NCBI GenBank assembly: GCA_000433735.1
Contig: HF998313.1
Location: 1-16,756 of the forward strand
From: Clostridium sp. CAG:167
GTDB lineage: Bacteria; Bacillota; Clostridia; Lachnospirales; Lachnospiraceae
DNA: 16,756 nucleotides
Direction: 5' to 3'
The translations under genes and the position numbers were made by a program. This document shows positions 7,343 through 14,761 of this stretch, one piece after another. Under the pieces are notes generated by a model, which saw nothing but the letters and a program-made list of their open reading frames with translations, had not been told where the DNA came from and did no database searches. Position 1 is the first letter of the stretch; the number at the start of each line of letters is the position of its first letter.

Positions 7343-8452
7343 ATGCAGGAATTTAGATTAAGTTCCATGGAAGAACGAAATTATGGAATTGACCTGCTTC
7401 GGATCGTTTCTATGATGATGGTAGTTCTTCTTCATGTGCTTGGGCAGGGAGGAATACTGGATGGATCGGATCCGCTGACGGTAAAAAGTGAGACGGCCTG
7501 GCTTCTGGAGATCGGAGCCTACAGTGCGGTAAATATCTACGCCATGATATCCGGTTATGTAGGGTATGGGCGGAAGTATAAGTATTCCGGTCTTGTATAT
7601 TTGTACTTTCAGGTGCTTTTTTACACGGTGCCTACTACGATTATATTTTACATTTACCGACCGGAACTGGTAAATCTGAAAGGGAAACGGGAACTGCTGT
7701 TTCCTTTTGCCTACAATACATATTGGTATTTTACGGCGTATTTTTGTCTCGCCTTTTTCATACCGTTTTTGAACATGATGCTGGAGCGGCTGGACAGAGC
7801 GGAGTTAAAGAGGCTTTTATTCTTTTTGTGTCTTATATTTTCCATCCTGCCGACTTTGTTCTACGAAGATTTTCCACGGACCAGCAGCGGATATAGTTTT
7901 CTCTGGCTGGCAGTGTTGTACCTGGTGGGAGGCTATATTAAGAAATATAACACTACTTTTCCGGGAAAGGGAGGCAGAAAATTCCTGGGATATCTGGTCT
8001 GCATACTGGTCACCTGGCTGGTGAAGGTGGGAGTGCAGTATCATATACCAAGAGGGGAAAACCAGCCGATCTTATACGATTATCTTATTAGTTATACATC
8101 ACCCACGATTGTACTCAGCGGTGTGTGCCTGTTTCTGATCTTTGTGAATATACGATGCGGAAAAATGGCCAGAAAGATTATTGGTTATCTGGCACCGGCT
8201 TCTTTTGGCGTGTATCTTCTCCACGAAGAGCCTTTGATGATCGAACTTTGTATGGAAAATATGTTTGTGGGGTATCTGATCCTGAATCCGGGTCAGATGG
8301 TGGGAGCGATCCTTGCTACTGTTTTGGGAATCTGGATCATAGGAACTTTGACAGACCGGATCCGTATCAACCTGTTTGATCTGTTTGGCATAAGGCGTCT
8401 CAGCGATTTCCTGGGTGAAAAAATTCAGAAAGGGGTAGACAAGATCCGGTAA
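7343..8452 (+). CDS. Membrane acyltransferase (Acyltransferase_3 family)
   Basis: Predicted multi-pass membrane O-acyltransferase of the Acyltransferase_3 family, which typically transfers acetyl or other acyl groups to surface sugars, peptidoglycan or lipids. The acceptor cannot be told from sequence. It is 369 aa from the ATG at 7343, which follows AGAGGAG at 7329-7335; an upstream in-frame TTG at 7283 is the promoter -35 and is rejected as a start. The family N-terminus is visible as RNYGIDLLRIVSMMMVVLLHV (12-32), with the conserved D17 and R20 and the active-site-type H31. NIYAMISGYV (64-73) and the C-terminal FGVYLLHE (288-295) also fit. About ten hydrophobic segments are spread along the length, and a basic tail follows residue 339. 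It stands alone between a terminator and the next promoter. Confidence 0.8.
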   Translation: MQEFRLSSMEERNYGIDLLRIVSMMMVVLLHVLGQGGILDGSDPLTVKSETAWLLEIGAYSAVNIYAMISGYVGYGRKYKYSGLVYLYFQVLFYTVPTTIIFYIYRPELVNLKGKRELLFPFAYNTYWYFTAYFCLAFFIPFLNMMLERLDRAELKRLLFFLCLIFSILPTLFYEDFPRTSSGYSFLWLAVLYLVGGYIKKYNTTFPGKGGRKFLGYLVCILVTWLVKVGVQYHIPRGENQPILYDYLISYTSPTIVLSGVCLFLIFVNIRCGKMARKIIGYLAPASFGVYLLHEEPLMIELCMENMFVGYLILNPGQMVGAILATVLGIWIIGTLTDRIRINLFDLFGIRRLSDFLGEKIQKGVDKIR

Positions 8453-8496
8453 ACAGCCTCAGATATTGAAAAAATTTCCCATTAGGGCAAAATATG

Positions 8497-8505
8497 TGTT
8501 ACAAT
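8497..8505 (+). promoter_or_regulatory. Extended -10 promoter for iorAB
   Basis: TGT followed by TACAAT (8500-8505) forms an extended -10, 34 bases before iorA. The -35 region (TTTCCC around 8475-8480) is poor, which an extended -10 can tolerate. No terminator is visible between the acyltransferase gene and this site, so some readthrough is possible. Confidence 0.45.
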
Positions 8506-8538
8506 ATAAGGCAGGAAAAAATGGAGGTATAAAGAAAC

Positions 8539-10278
8539 ATGAGTGAAACAAAAATTATGCTTGGTAATGAAGCCATTGCTCGTGGTGCCTATGAGGCCGG
8601 AGTGAAGGTTTCGGCAGCTTATCCCGGTACACCAAGTACTGAGATCAGTGAAAATATTGTACAATACGATGAAATATATGCAGAGTGGTCACCGAATGAA
8701 AAAGTAGCAACCGAAGTGGCCATCGGAGCGTCCATCAGTGGTGTACGGGCGATGTCTTCCATGAAACATGTAGGACTGAATGTGGCCAGCGATCCACTGT
8801 ATACAGCTTCTTACATAGGAGCTACCGGAGGTCTGATGATCGTGGTAGCAGATGATCCGGGACTTTACAGTTCCCAGAATGAGCAGGATACCAGAGCGGT
8901 AGCAAGAGCAGCCATCGTACCGGTGCTGGAGCCTTCTGACAGTCAGGAAGCCAAAGACTTTGTAAAAGAGGCTTACTGTATCAGTGAGACTTATGATACA
9001 CCGGTTATCCTCCGTACTACTACCAGACTGGCTCATTCCCAGGGACCGGTTACATTGGGAGAGCGTGTGGAAAAGGATGATATTCCTTATGAGAGAAATG
9101 CGGCGAAGAATGTTATGATGCCTGGTATGGCGAAAAAACGCCACCTCTGGGTAGAAGAACGCATGAAAAAATTGGAAGAGGACAGTTGTGATTTTGCCAT
9201 TAACCGGGTTGAGATGAATGATACCAAGATTGGATTTATTACCAGTGGTATCCCATATCAGTATGTAAAAGAAGTATGTCCGGAGGCCTCTGTTCTGAAA
9301 CTGGGTATGGTTCATCCTCTGCCAAAGAAAATGATTGAAGAATTTGCATCGAAAGTTGATAAACTTTACATTTTTGAGGAACTGGAGCCTGTGATCGAGG
9401 AACAGGTACGGGCCTGGGGGATTCCTTGTCAGGGAAAAGAACTTTTCACCAGACAGGGCGAATATAGTGCCAACCTTCTCCGTGAGAAAGTGCTGGGTGA
9501 AAAGGTAGAGGCAGAAGGATATGACAATCTGCCGGCTCGTCCGCCGATCTTGTGTCCGGGTTGTCCGCATCGAAGCACATTTTCTGTTTTGAATAAATTA
9601 AAGATCCACGCTGCCGGCGACATTGGATGTTATACGCTGGGAGCGGTGGCACCGTTAAATGTCATTGATACAACGATCTGTATGGGAGCCAGTATTTCCA
9701 GCCTTCACGGTATGGAAAAGGCCAAAGGAAAAGATTATATCAAAAACTGGGTAGCGGTCATCGGAGATTCTACCTTTATGCATACCGGCATCAATTCCCT
9801 GATGAACATGGTGTACAACCAGGGAACCGGAACCGTTATCATTATGGATAACTCCACCACCGGAATGACAGGACACCAGGATCACGCAGCTACCGGCAAG
9901 ACACTGAAAGGACAGGAAGTGCCTGCTATCAGCATTTACAAGATATGCAAGGCAATGGGTATCAACAGTGTGACCGAGGTAGACGCGTTTGACATTGAGG
10001 CTATGGAAAAGACCATCAAGGAAGAAGTGGCAAAAGACGAAGTTTCCGTTATCATTGCCTGCGCTCCATGTGCGCTTTTGAAAGGGGTAAAATTCCCGTA
10101 TAAATGTCGTCCTCTTAGTGAAAAATGTAAGAAATGCGGCATGTGCTTAAAGCCTGGCTGTCCGGCGTTGACCAAGAACGAGGATGGAACCATTGCCATT
10201 GATGAGACGATGTGTAACGGTTGTGGTCTGTGTAAACAGTTGTGCAAATTTGATGCCATTGAGAAATACGAGAAGTAG
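8539..10278 (+). CDS. iorA: Indolepyruvate ferredoxin oxidoreductase, alpha subunit
   Basis: Catalytic subunit of the thiamine-diphosphate enzyme that oxidatively decarboxylates indolepyruvate and related arylpyruvates with CoA, giving the aryl-acetyl-CoA and reduced ferredoxin. It is 579 aa, within the family's range. The N-terminal pyrimidine-binding domain has GNEAIARGAYEAGV and AAYPGTPSTE (residues 9-35). CPGCPHR at 339-345 is a family hallmark. The thiamine diphosphate site is GDST at 409-412 with NST at 438-440. Two C-terminal 4Fe-4S sites are C530, C533, C536, C541 (followed by Pro) and C559, C562, C565, C569; the last Cys is followed by Lys rather than the usual Pro. GGAGG at 8523-8527 sets the start. 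iorB follows after 11 bases. Substrate preference among aryl pyruvates is inferred from the family. Confidence 0.95.
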   Translation: MSETKIMLGNEAIARGAYEAGVKVSAAYPGTPSTEISENIVQYDEIYAEWSPNEKVATEVAIGASISGVRAMSSMKHVGLNVASDPLYTASYIGATGGLMIVVADDPGLYSSQNEQDTRAVARAAIVPVLEPSDSQEAKDFVKEAYCISETYDTPVILRTTTRLAHSQGPVTLGERVEKDDIPYERNAAKNVMMPGMAKKRHLWVEERMKKLEEDSCDFAINRVEMNDTKIGFITSGIPYQYVKEVCPEASVLKLGMVHPLPKKMIEEFASKVDKLYIFEELEPVIEEQVRAWGIPCQGKELFTRQGEYSANLLREKVLGEKVEAEGYDNLPARPPILCPGCPHRSTFSVLNKLKIHAAGDIGCYTLGAVAPLNVIDTTICMGASISSLHGMEKAKGKDYIKNWVAVIGDSTFMHTGINSLMNMVYNQGTGTVIIMDNSTTGMTGHQDHAATGKTLKGQEVPAISIYKICKAMGINSVTEVDAFDIEAMEKTIKEEVAKDEVSVIIACAPCALLKGVKFPYKCRPLSEKCKKCGMCLKPGCPALTKNEDGTIAIDETMCNGCGLCKQLCKFDAIEKYEK

Positions 10279-10289
10279 GGGGTAACGAC

Positions 10290-10859
10290 ATGAAGACGAA
10301 AAATATTATGATAGTAGGTGTAGGTGGTCAGGGTACACTCCTTACAAGCCGTGTTCTGGGCGGTATCATCCAGGAGGCAGGATACGATGTAAAATTAAGC
10401 GAAGTACATGGTATGGCACAGCGTGGTGGCAGTGTAGTTACCTTTGTCCGCTACGGAGAAAAGGTTTACGAGCCTATTGTAGAAGAGGGGCAGGCAGATG
10501 TGCTGATCGCCTTTGAAAAACTGGAAGCCATGCGTTATGCTCACTTTTTGAAGAAAGACGGCGTACTGATCGTCAATGACCAGCGCATGGATCCTATGAC
10601 CGTTGTGACTGGAGCTATGGAGTATCCGGAGAAGATCCTGGAGACTTTATCAGAGCGTTTCAAAGTGGTTTCCGTGGACGCCATGGCAGAGGCCAAAAAA
10701 CTTGGCAATGCAAGAGTGTTTAATACCATTATCATTGGTGTAGCAGCCAAAAGCATGGATTTTCCGAAAGAGCAGTGGCTGGAAGTCATTGAAAAAACAG
10801 TGCCGCCAAAGACCGTTGACATAAATAAAGAGGCATTTTTGACTGGATATTCCATCTGA
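10290..10859 (+). CDS. iorB: Indolepyruvate ferredoxin oxidoreductase, beta subunit
   Basis: Partner of IorA, 189 aa, of the pyruvate-ferredoxin-oxidoreductase gamma-type fold. The N-terminal GVGGQGTLL (G10-L18) and HGMAQRGGSV (40-49) are the conserved motifs of this subunit. It is cytoplasmic and forms the heteromeric enzyme with IorA. A GGGGG-type ribosome site precedes the ATG, 11 bases after iorA. The next gene starts 28 bases downstream with no terminator between. Confidence 0.95.
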   Translation: MKTKNIMIVGVGGQGTLLTSRVLGGIIQEAGYDVKLSEVHGMAQRGGSVVTFVRYGEKVYEPIVEEGQADVLIAFEKLEAMRYAHFLKKDGVLIVNDQRMDPMTVVTGAMEYPEKILETLSERFKVVSVDAMAEAKKLGNARVFNTIIIGVAAKSMDFPKEQWLEVIEKTVPPKTVDINKEAFLTGYSI

Positions 10860-10887
10860 TATAGGAATATCCCACAGGAGGCAAAAA

Positions 10888-11727
10888 ATGATAATAGATA
10901 TGCATACCCATGTTTATCCCGAAAAGATTGCGAAAAGAGCGGTGGAAAAACTGTCCAAAGCGGCGGACATTCCGGCTCAGAGCAACGGGATGAAATCAGG
11001 TTTGCAGGAGTCAATGAAAAGAGCAGGGGTTGATTATTCCCTGCTCTTGCCCGTTGCGACTTCTGTAAAACAGGTGGATAAAATGAATCAGGAGGCAGTA
11101 GCGGCCAATGAATGTGCCGGGGAGACAGGTTTGCTCTCTTTTGGTGCCATTCATCCCGACACACCTGATTATAAAGAGGTACTGTCCTGGCTGGCAGACC
11201 ATGATGTGCGGGGCATCAAGCTGCACCCGGATTATCAGGGGACTTTTTTTGATGATATCCGCATGGAGCGCATCGTTGATAAGGCCACAGAACTGGGGCT
11301 TTATACAGTGGTACATGGAGGGATCGATATTGGACTGCCGGATCCCATTCGCTGTACGCCGGCCCGTACGGTAAAGGTGTTACAAGATACCGGGACCGAC
11401 AAATTGATCGTTGCCCACATGGGGGGATGGACCTTATGGGATGAGGTAGAAGAACTTCTTATTGGCAGGAATGTGTACCTGGATACTTCTTTTTCCATTG
11501 ATTGTCTGGAGGGGGTACAGGGGCTTCTGAATAAGGAGCGTTTTACCAGAATGGTCCGGGATCACGGTGCGGACCGGATCTTGTTTGGCACGGATAGTCC
11601 GTGGTGTGACCAGAAGCAGTCCAAGGAATGGATCCTGCATACGGATCTCACAGGAGAGGAAAAAGAAAAAATACTGGGAGAGAATGCCAGGAAGCTCCTT
11701 GGATTTTCTTGCAAAATGGAACGGTAA
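10888..11727 (+). CDS. TIM-barrel amidohydrolase (Amidohydro_2 family)
   Basis: Predicted metal-dependent hydrolase or decarboxylase of the amidohydrolase superfamily, 279 aa and cytoplasmic. Metal-site residues read in family order: DMHTH at 4-8 (H6, H8), KLHP with K111 after the fourth strand region, VVHGG (H143), VAHMGGW (H177) and FGTDSPW (D236). Family members act on varied rings and carboxylates, and the substrate here is unknown. AGGAGG at 10876-10881 precedes the ATG. Its place behind iorAB suggests co-transcription and perhaps a role with aromatic metabolites, but this is inference only. The promoter of thrH lies inside its last codons. Confidence 0.82.
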   Translation: MIIDMHTHVYPEKIAKRAVEKLSKAADIPAQSNGMKSGLQESMKRAGVDYSLLLPVATSVKQVDKMNQEAVAANECAGETGLLSFGAIHPDTPDYKEVLSWLADHDVRGIKLHPDYQGTFFDDIRMERIVDKATELGLYTVVHGGIDIGLPDPIRCTPARTVKVLQDTGTDKLIVAHMGGWTLWDEVEELLIGRNVYLDTSFSIDCLEGVQGLLNKERFTRMVRDHGADRILFGTDSPWCDQKQSKEWILHTDLTGEEKEKILGENARKLLGFSCKMER

Positions 11728-11737
11728 TTGATATAGT
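11709..11737 (+). promoter_or_regulatory. Sigma-A promoter of thrH, inside the end of the upstream gene
   Basis: TTGCAA at 11709-11714, a 17-base spacer, then TATAGT at 11732-11737 preceded by TGA (extended -10). The -35 and most of the spacer lie in the amidohydrolase coding sequence. The start of thrH is 30 bases downstream. This suggests thrH can be expressed independently of iorAB. Confidence 0.6.
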
Positions 11738-11767
11738 AATAGAAAAAGGAATATGGAGGAAAAGAAG

Positions 11768-12367
11768 ATGGAAATTGTATGTTTGGATTTGGAAGGCGTT
11801 CTTGTACCGGAGATCTGGATCGCATTTGCAGAGGCGACAGGAATCCCTGAGTTGAAAAAGACAACAAGAGACGAACCGGATTATGATAAATTAATGAATT
11901 ACCGTATCGGTATTTTGAAGGAGCATGGACTGGGTCTGAAAGAAATCCAGGATACCATTGCGACTATTGATCCGATGCCGGGTGCCAAAGAGTTTTTGGA
12001 TGAACTTCGTTCTCTCACTCAGGTGATCATTATCAGTGACACATTCACACAGTTTGCTGCCCCGCTGATGAAGAAACTGGGCTGGCCGACGATTTTCTGT
12101 AATGAACTGGAAGTGGCTGAAAATGGAGAAGTAACCGGATTTAGAATGCGCTGTGAAAAGAGCAAATACACAACCGTAAAGGCACTGCAGTCCTGTGGAT
12201 TTGAGACTATTGCCAGCGGCGACAGTTTCAATGATCTGGGAATGATCGAGGCCAGCAAGGCAGGATTTTTGTTCCGCAGTACAGAGCAGATCAAGAAGGA
12301 TTATCCACAGTATCCTGCTTTTGACACTTATGATGAGTTGTTGAAGGCAATCAAGGAAGCACTGTAA
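11768..12367 (+). CDS. thrH: ThrH-type phosphoserine phosphatase / homoserine phosphotransferase
   Basis: HAD-superfamily enzyme resembling Pseudomonas ThrH, which dephosphorylates phosphoserine and can pass the phosphate to homoserine, linking serine and threonine synthesis. It is 199 aa. The opening MEIVCLDLEGVLVPEIWIAF closely matches remembered ThrH, including the D-x-E (D7, E9) in place of the usual HAD D-x-D. Motif II is ISDT (89-92), with lysines 131 and 133 as candidates for motif III, and GDSFND (151-156) is motif IV. The ATG at 11768 is preferred over the in-frame ATG at 11753, because GGAGG (11755-11759) overlaps the earlier ATG and sits 8 bases before the later one. It probably supplies the last step of serine synthesis. 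Whether it performs the transferase reaction cannot be read from sequence. Confidence 0.9.
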   Translation: MEIVCLDLEGVLVPEIWIAFAEATGIPELKKTTRDEPDYDKLMNYRIGILKEHGLGLKEIQDTIATIDPMPGAKEFLDELRSLTQVIIISDTFTQFAAPLMKKLGWPTIFCNELEVAENGEVTGFRMRCEKSKYTTVKALQSCGFETIASGDSFNDLGMIEASKAGFLFRSTEQIKKDYPQYPAFDTYDELLKAIKEAL

Positions 12368-12404
12368 GAAAGGCGTTTTGTATAGTACGAAAAGGAGATG
12401 CGAA

Positions 12405-14108
12405 ATGGGCAAACGAAAAAAAGTAGTATGGATTGCATTTGTGATTGCGATTTTGCTTGTTATGGCCCTGATTGCAATTGTTATTTACAAAAAGGTAGCA
12501 CCAAGCCATGTACAGGCCAATCTGAACAAACTGTTTGAGCTGAAGGCCGGCGAGGAAGCGGTGCTGATTGATGATGAATTGCAGGATGAAAAGGCTATCA
12601 AGGCAGATGGATATACCTATGTACCGGCAGATATGGCGTCTGCTTATCTGGACAACCGTATTTTTGTGGACCGGTTGGAAGGTGTTCTGGCTTACACGAC
12701 CAGCCAGGGAGTGATACAGGCCAGAGAAAATGCGGCATCGTACACATTGGGAAAGGATACAAAGGAGACGCAGGAACCGGTTCTGCGTAAGATAGACAAG
12801 ACTTATTATGTATCCCTTAGTTTTATTAAAGAACACAGTTCCAATTATATCCAGGAGTATTCAAATCCTTCCCGTATGGTTGTTATGACGGACCGGGACA
12901 AGACTCACACATTTGCGGTGCTTTCTAAAGATACGGATCTTCGTACGGGACCGGGCAAGCGGTATCCTTACTGGGTTGAGGTATCGGAAGGAGCCAAGGT
13001 TCTGGTAGAAACAAAGACCAAAGAGGAAAATGGTTACACTGCTGTTACCACAGAAGACGGCATCACTGGATATGTGCCGACCGATCGTCTGACCCAGAAA
13101 AAGGAAGGAACCTGGGAATTTGATTCGGAGCCGGAAAGTTTTAAACAGCAGACAGCCGGAACAAAGACAGTGTGCTTAGGCTGGCATCAGGTTACTACGG
13201 AGCAGAGCAGTAAAGCGATTTATTCGGGGATTTCCTCGGCAGGAGCCATGAATGTGATCGCACCGACCTGGTTCTCGCTCAGTGACAATGAGGGTAATTT
13301 TACCTCACTGGCAGACAGCGGGTATGTGGCTCAGGCTCATGGTGCCGGTAAAAAGGTATGGGGACTTGTGGACGACTTTAAGAAAGGCATCAAATTGAGC
13401 CAGGTTCTTGGTTCTACCACCAGCCGTACCAAGCTGATCAATGGTCTGGTAGGAAAAGCGATCCAGTATGATCTGGACGGTATCAATATTGACTTTGAGC
13501 ATGTGACGAAAGATAATGCGGCGGCGTATCTGGAATTTCTGCGGGAATTGACCATTAAAGCACACATTAATGAACTGGTTATATCGGTAGATAATTATAC
13601 ACCGGCAGCCCACAATGCTTTTTACAACATTAAAGAGCAGGGAAAAGTGGTGGATTATGTGATCCTTATGGCATATGATGAGCATTATCAGGGGAGTGAG
13701 GAAAGCGGTTCGGTCTCTTCTCTGGAATTTGTGAAAAACGGTGTGGCATCCATGGTTGCCAGCGTTCCTAAAGAGCGTGTTGTGGCTGCACTGCCATTCT
13801 ACACAAGGCTTTGGAAGGAATCTAAGTCAAAGGGAGGTAAACCGACTTCCCAGGCTTACGGAATGAGTGCGGCAGAGACCATTCTTAAGTCCCACGATAC
13901 GACAGCCAAATGGGATGACACCACAGGACAGTATTTTGCCCAGTATAAAGACGGTGGCTATACTTATAAGATCTGGCTGGAGGAAGAGACTTCTCTTGGC
14001 AAAAAGATGGATGAGGTGGCTAAACAGAAAGTGGCTGGTTTTGCATTCTGGAAACTTGGATGCGAGCGGCCGGCGACCTGGTCTACCATCCAGAAATATT
14101 GTAAATAA
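12405..14108 (+). CDS. Membrane-anchored GH18 glycoside hydrolase with SH3-like domain
   Basis: Predicted cell-wall-acting glycosidase of family 18, 567 aa. A basic N-terminus and one membrane segment (about residues 7-28) anchor it with the rest outside. Residues about 35-165 form an uncharacterised region with YVPADMASAYL and YYVSLSFI patterns resembling copper-amine-oxidase N-terminal-like repeats. An SH3-type domain spans roughly 168-231 (DLRTGPGKRYPYWVEV ... GYVPTDRL). The GH18 barrel runs from about 250 to the end; the catalytic motif DGINIDFE (358-365) ends in the acid Glu365, and VILMAYDEHY and GFAFWKLG fit later strands. This layout recalls spore cortex or germination hydrolases such as YaaH and YdhD. 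AGGAG at 12393-12397 selects the ATG at 12405. The next genes are spmA and spmB, supporting a sporulation role by association only. Confidence 0.85.
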   Translation: MGKRKKVVWIAFVIAILLVMALIAIVIYKKVAPSHVQANLNKLFELKAGEEAVLIDDELQDEKAIKADGYTYVPADMASAYLDNRIFVDRLEGVLAYTTSQGVIQARENAASYTLGKDTKETQEPVLRKIDKTYYVSLSFIKEHSSNYIQEYSNPSRMVVMTDRDKTHTFAVLSKDTDLRTGPGKRYPYWVEVSEGAKVLVETKTKEENGYTAVTTEDGITGYVPTDRLTQKKEGTWEFDSEPESFKQQTAGTKTVCLGWHQVTTEQSSKAIYSGISSAGAMNVIAPTWFSLSDNEGNFTSLADSGYVAQAHGAGKKVWGLVDDFKKGIKLSQVLGSTTSRTKLINGLVGKAIQYDLDGINIDFEHVTKDNAAAYLEFLRELTIKAHINELVISVDNYTPAAHNAFYNIKEQGKVVDYVILMAYDEHYQGSEESGSVSSLEFVKNGVASMVASVPKERVVAALPFYTRLWKESKSKGGKPTSQAYGMSAAETILKSHDTTAKWDDTTGQYFAQYKDGGYTYKIWLEEETSLGKKMDEVAKQKVAGFAFWKLGCERPATWSTIQKYCK

Positions 14109-14109
14109 A

Positions 14110-14138
14110 GAATAAATGAGAAAGTTCTGGCATACCCA
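14110..14138 (+). promoter_or_regulatory. Candidate sigma-E-type sporulation promoter for spmAB
   Basis: GAATAAA at 14110-14116, a 14-base spacer, then CATACCCA at 14131-14138 resembles the B. subtilis sigma-E pattern (KMATATT, about 14 bases, CATACAHT), matching five positions of each box strongly. The inferred start near 14145 would leave a leader of about 26 bases to the ATG at 14171. The B. subtilis dacB-spmA-spmB operon is known to use sigma-E, which makes the match plausible. It is an eye match only. Confidence 0.35.
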
Positions 14139-14170
14139 TAGTAAGGAGAGAAATGGAAAGGATGTTTTCT

Positions 14171-14761
14171 ATGCTCAACAAATTATGGGGGATTATGATC
14201 CTTGTGGGAATTTTGGTGGCAGCGTGTAACGGACGCATTGGAAGTGTCGGCACAGCAGCCATTGATTCTTCCAAAGATGCGGTAATGCTTTGTATTACCA
14301 TGCTGGGGGTCATGTCCATGTGGACAGGATTGATGAATATTGCTAAAAAAGCAGGGATCATTGACAGGCTCACTAAGGGTCTGCGGCCGGTCCTTGCTTT
14401 TTTATTTCCCACTGTTCCGGGAGATCACCCTGCCAATGAATATATAGCCGCTAATATTATCAGCAATGTGCTGGGTCTGGGCTGGGCAGCCACACCCATG
14501 GGATTAAAAGCTATGGAGCAGCTGGCACAGTTAAATCACGGAAGCCACAGGGCCAGTACCGATATGTGTACATTTCTGATCATAAATATTTCTTCCCTTC
14601 AGCTGATCCCTGTAAATATCATTGCATACCGCAGCCAGTATGGTTCGGTATCTCCCACTTCCATTCTGGGAATGGGACTGGCAGCCACACTTATTTCTGT
14701 GGCAGCAGGGGTTCTTTTTGCCACATCCGCCAGAATCCTGGCAGGGAGGAAAGGCCTATGA
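14171..14761 (+). CDS. spmA: Spore maturation protein A
   Basis: Integral membrane protein of the nucleoside-recognition (Gate) family, required with SpmB for spore core dehydration and heat resistance in Bacillus. It is 196 aa from the ATG at 14171, the same length I recall for B. subtilis SpmA. Family signatures include ACNGRIG near residue 18, PGDHPANEYIAANI, the segment NVLGLGWAATPMGLKAMEQL, and FLIINISSLQLIPVNIIAYR. Four or more hydrophobic segments are evident. In-frame ATGs at 14153 and 14162 are possible starts. I favour 14171 because AAAGGA (14157-14162) is 8 bases ahead and the resulting N-terminus MLNKLWG aligns with Bacillus MVNIIWV, but AAGGAG at 14143-14148 leaves 14153 possible. 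It overlaps spmB by ATGA. Confidence 0.9.
   Translation: MLNKLWGIMILVGILVAACNGRIGSVGTAAIDSSKDAVMLCITMLGVMSMWTGLMNIAKKAGIIDRLTKGLRPVLAFLFPTVPGDHPANEYIAANIISNVLGLGWAATPMGLKAMEQLAQLNHGSHRASTDMCTFLIINISSLQLIPVNIIAYRSQYGSVSPTSILGMGLAATLISVAAGVLFATSARILAGRKGL

Noticed and set aside
8478..8487. CCCATTAGGG as a terminator after the acyltransferase gene
   Set aside because: The stem is three base pairs and no T run follows.
8689..9570. A 293-codon open frame on the minus strand opposite iorA
   Set aside because: It lies wholly inside a confidently identified gene, has no recognisable domain, is rich in residues expected from reading codons backwards, and shows no ribosome site.
12381..12386. TATAGT as a -10 for the GH18 gene
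   Set aside because: No acceptable -35 at the right distance and no TGn extension, and the transcript would begin within the ribosome site.
14566..14757. Upstream extension of the spmB frame to an ATG at 14566
   Set aside because: The extension lies inside spmA and is not membrane-like. The ATG at 14758 has a strong ribosome site and the classic ATGA overlap.
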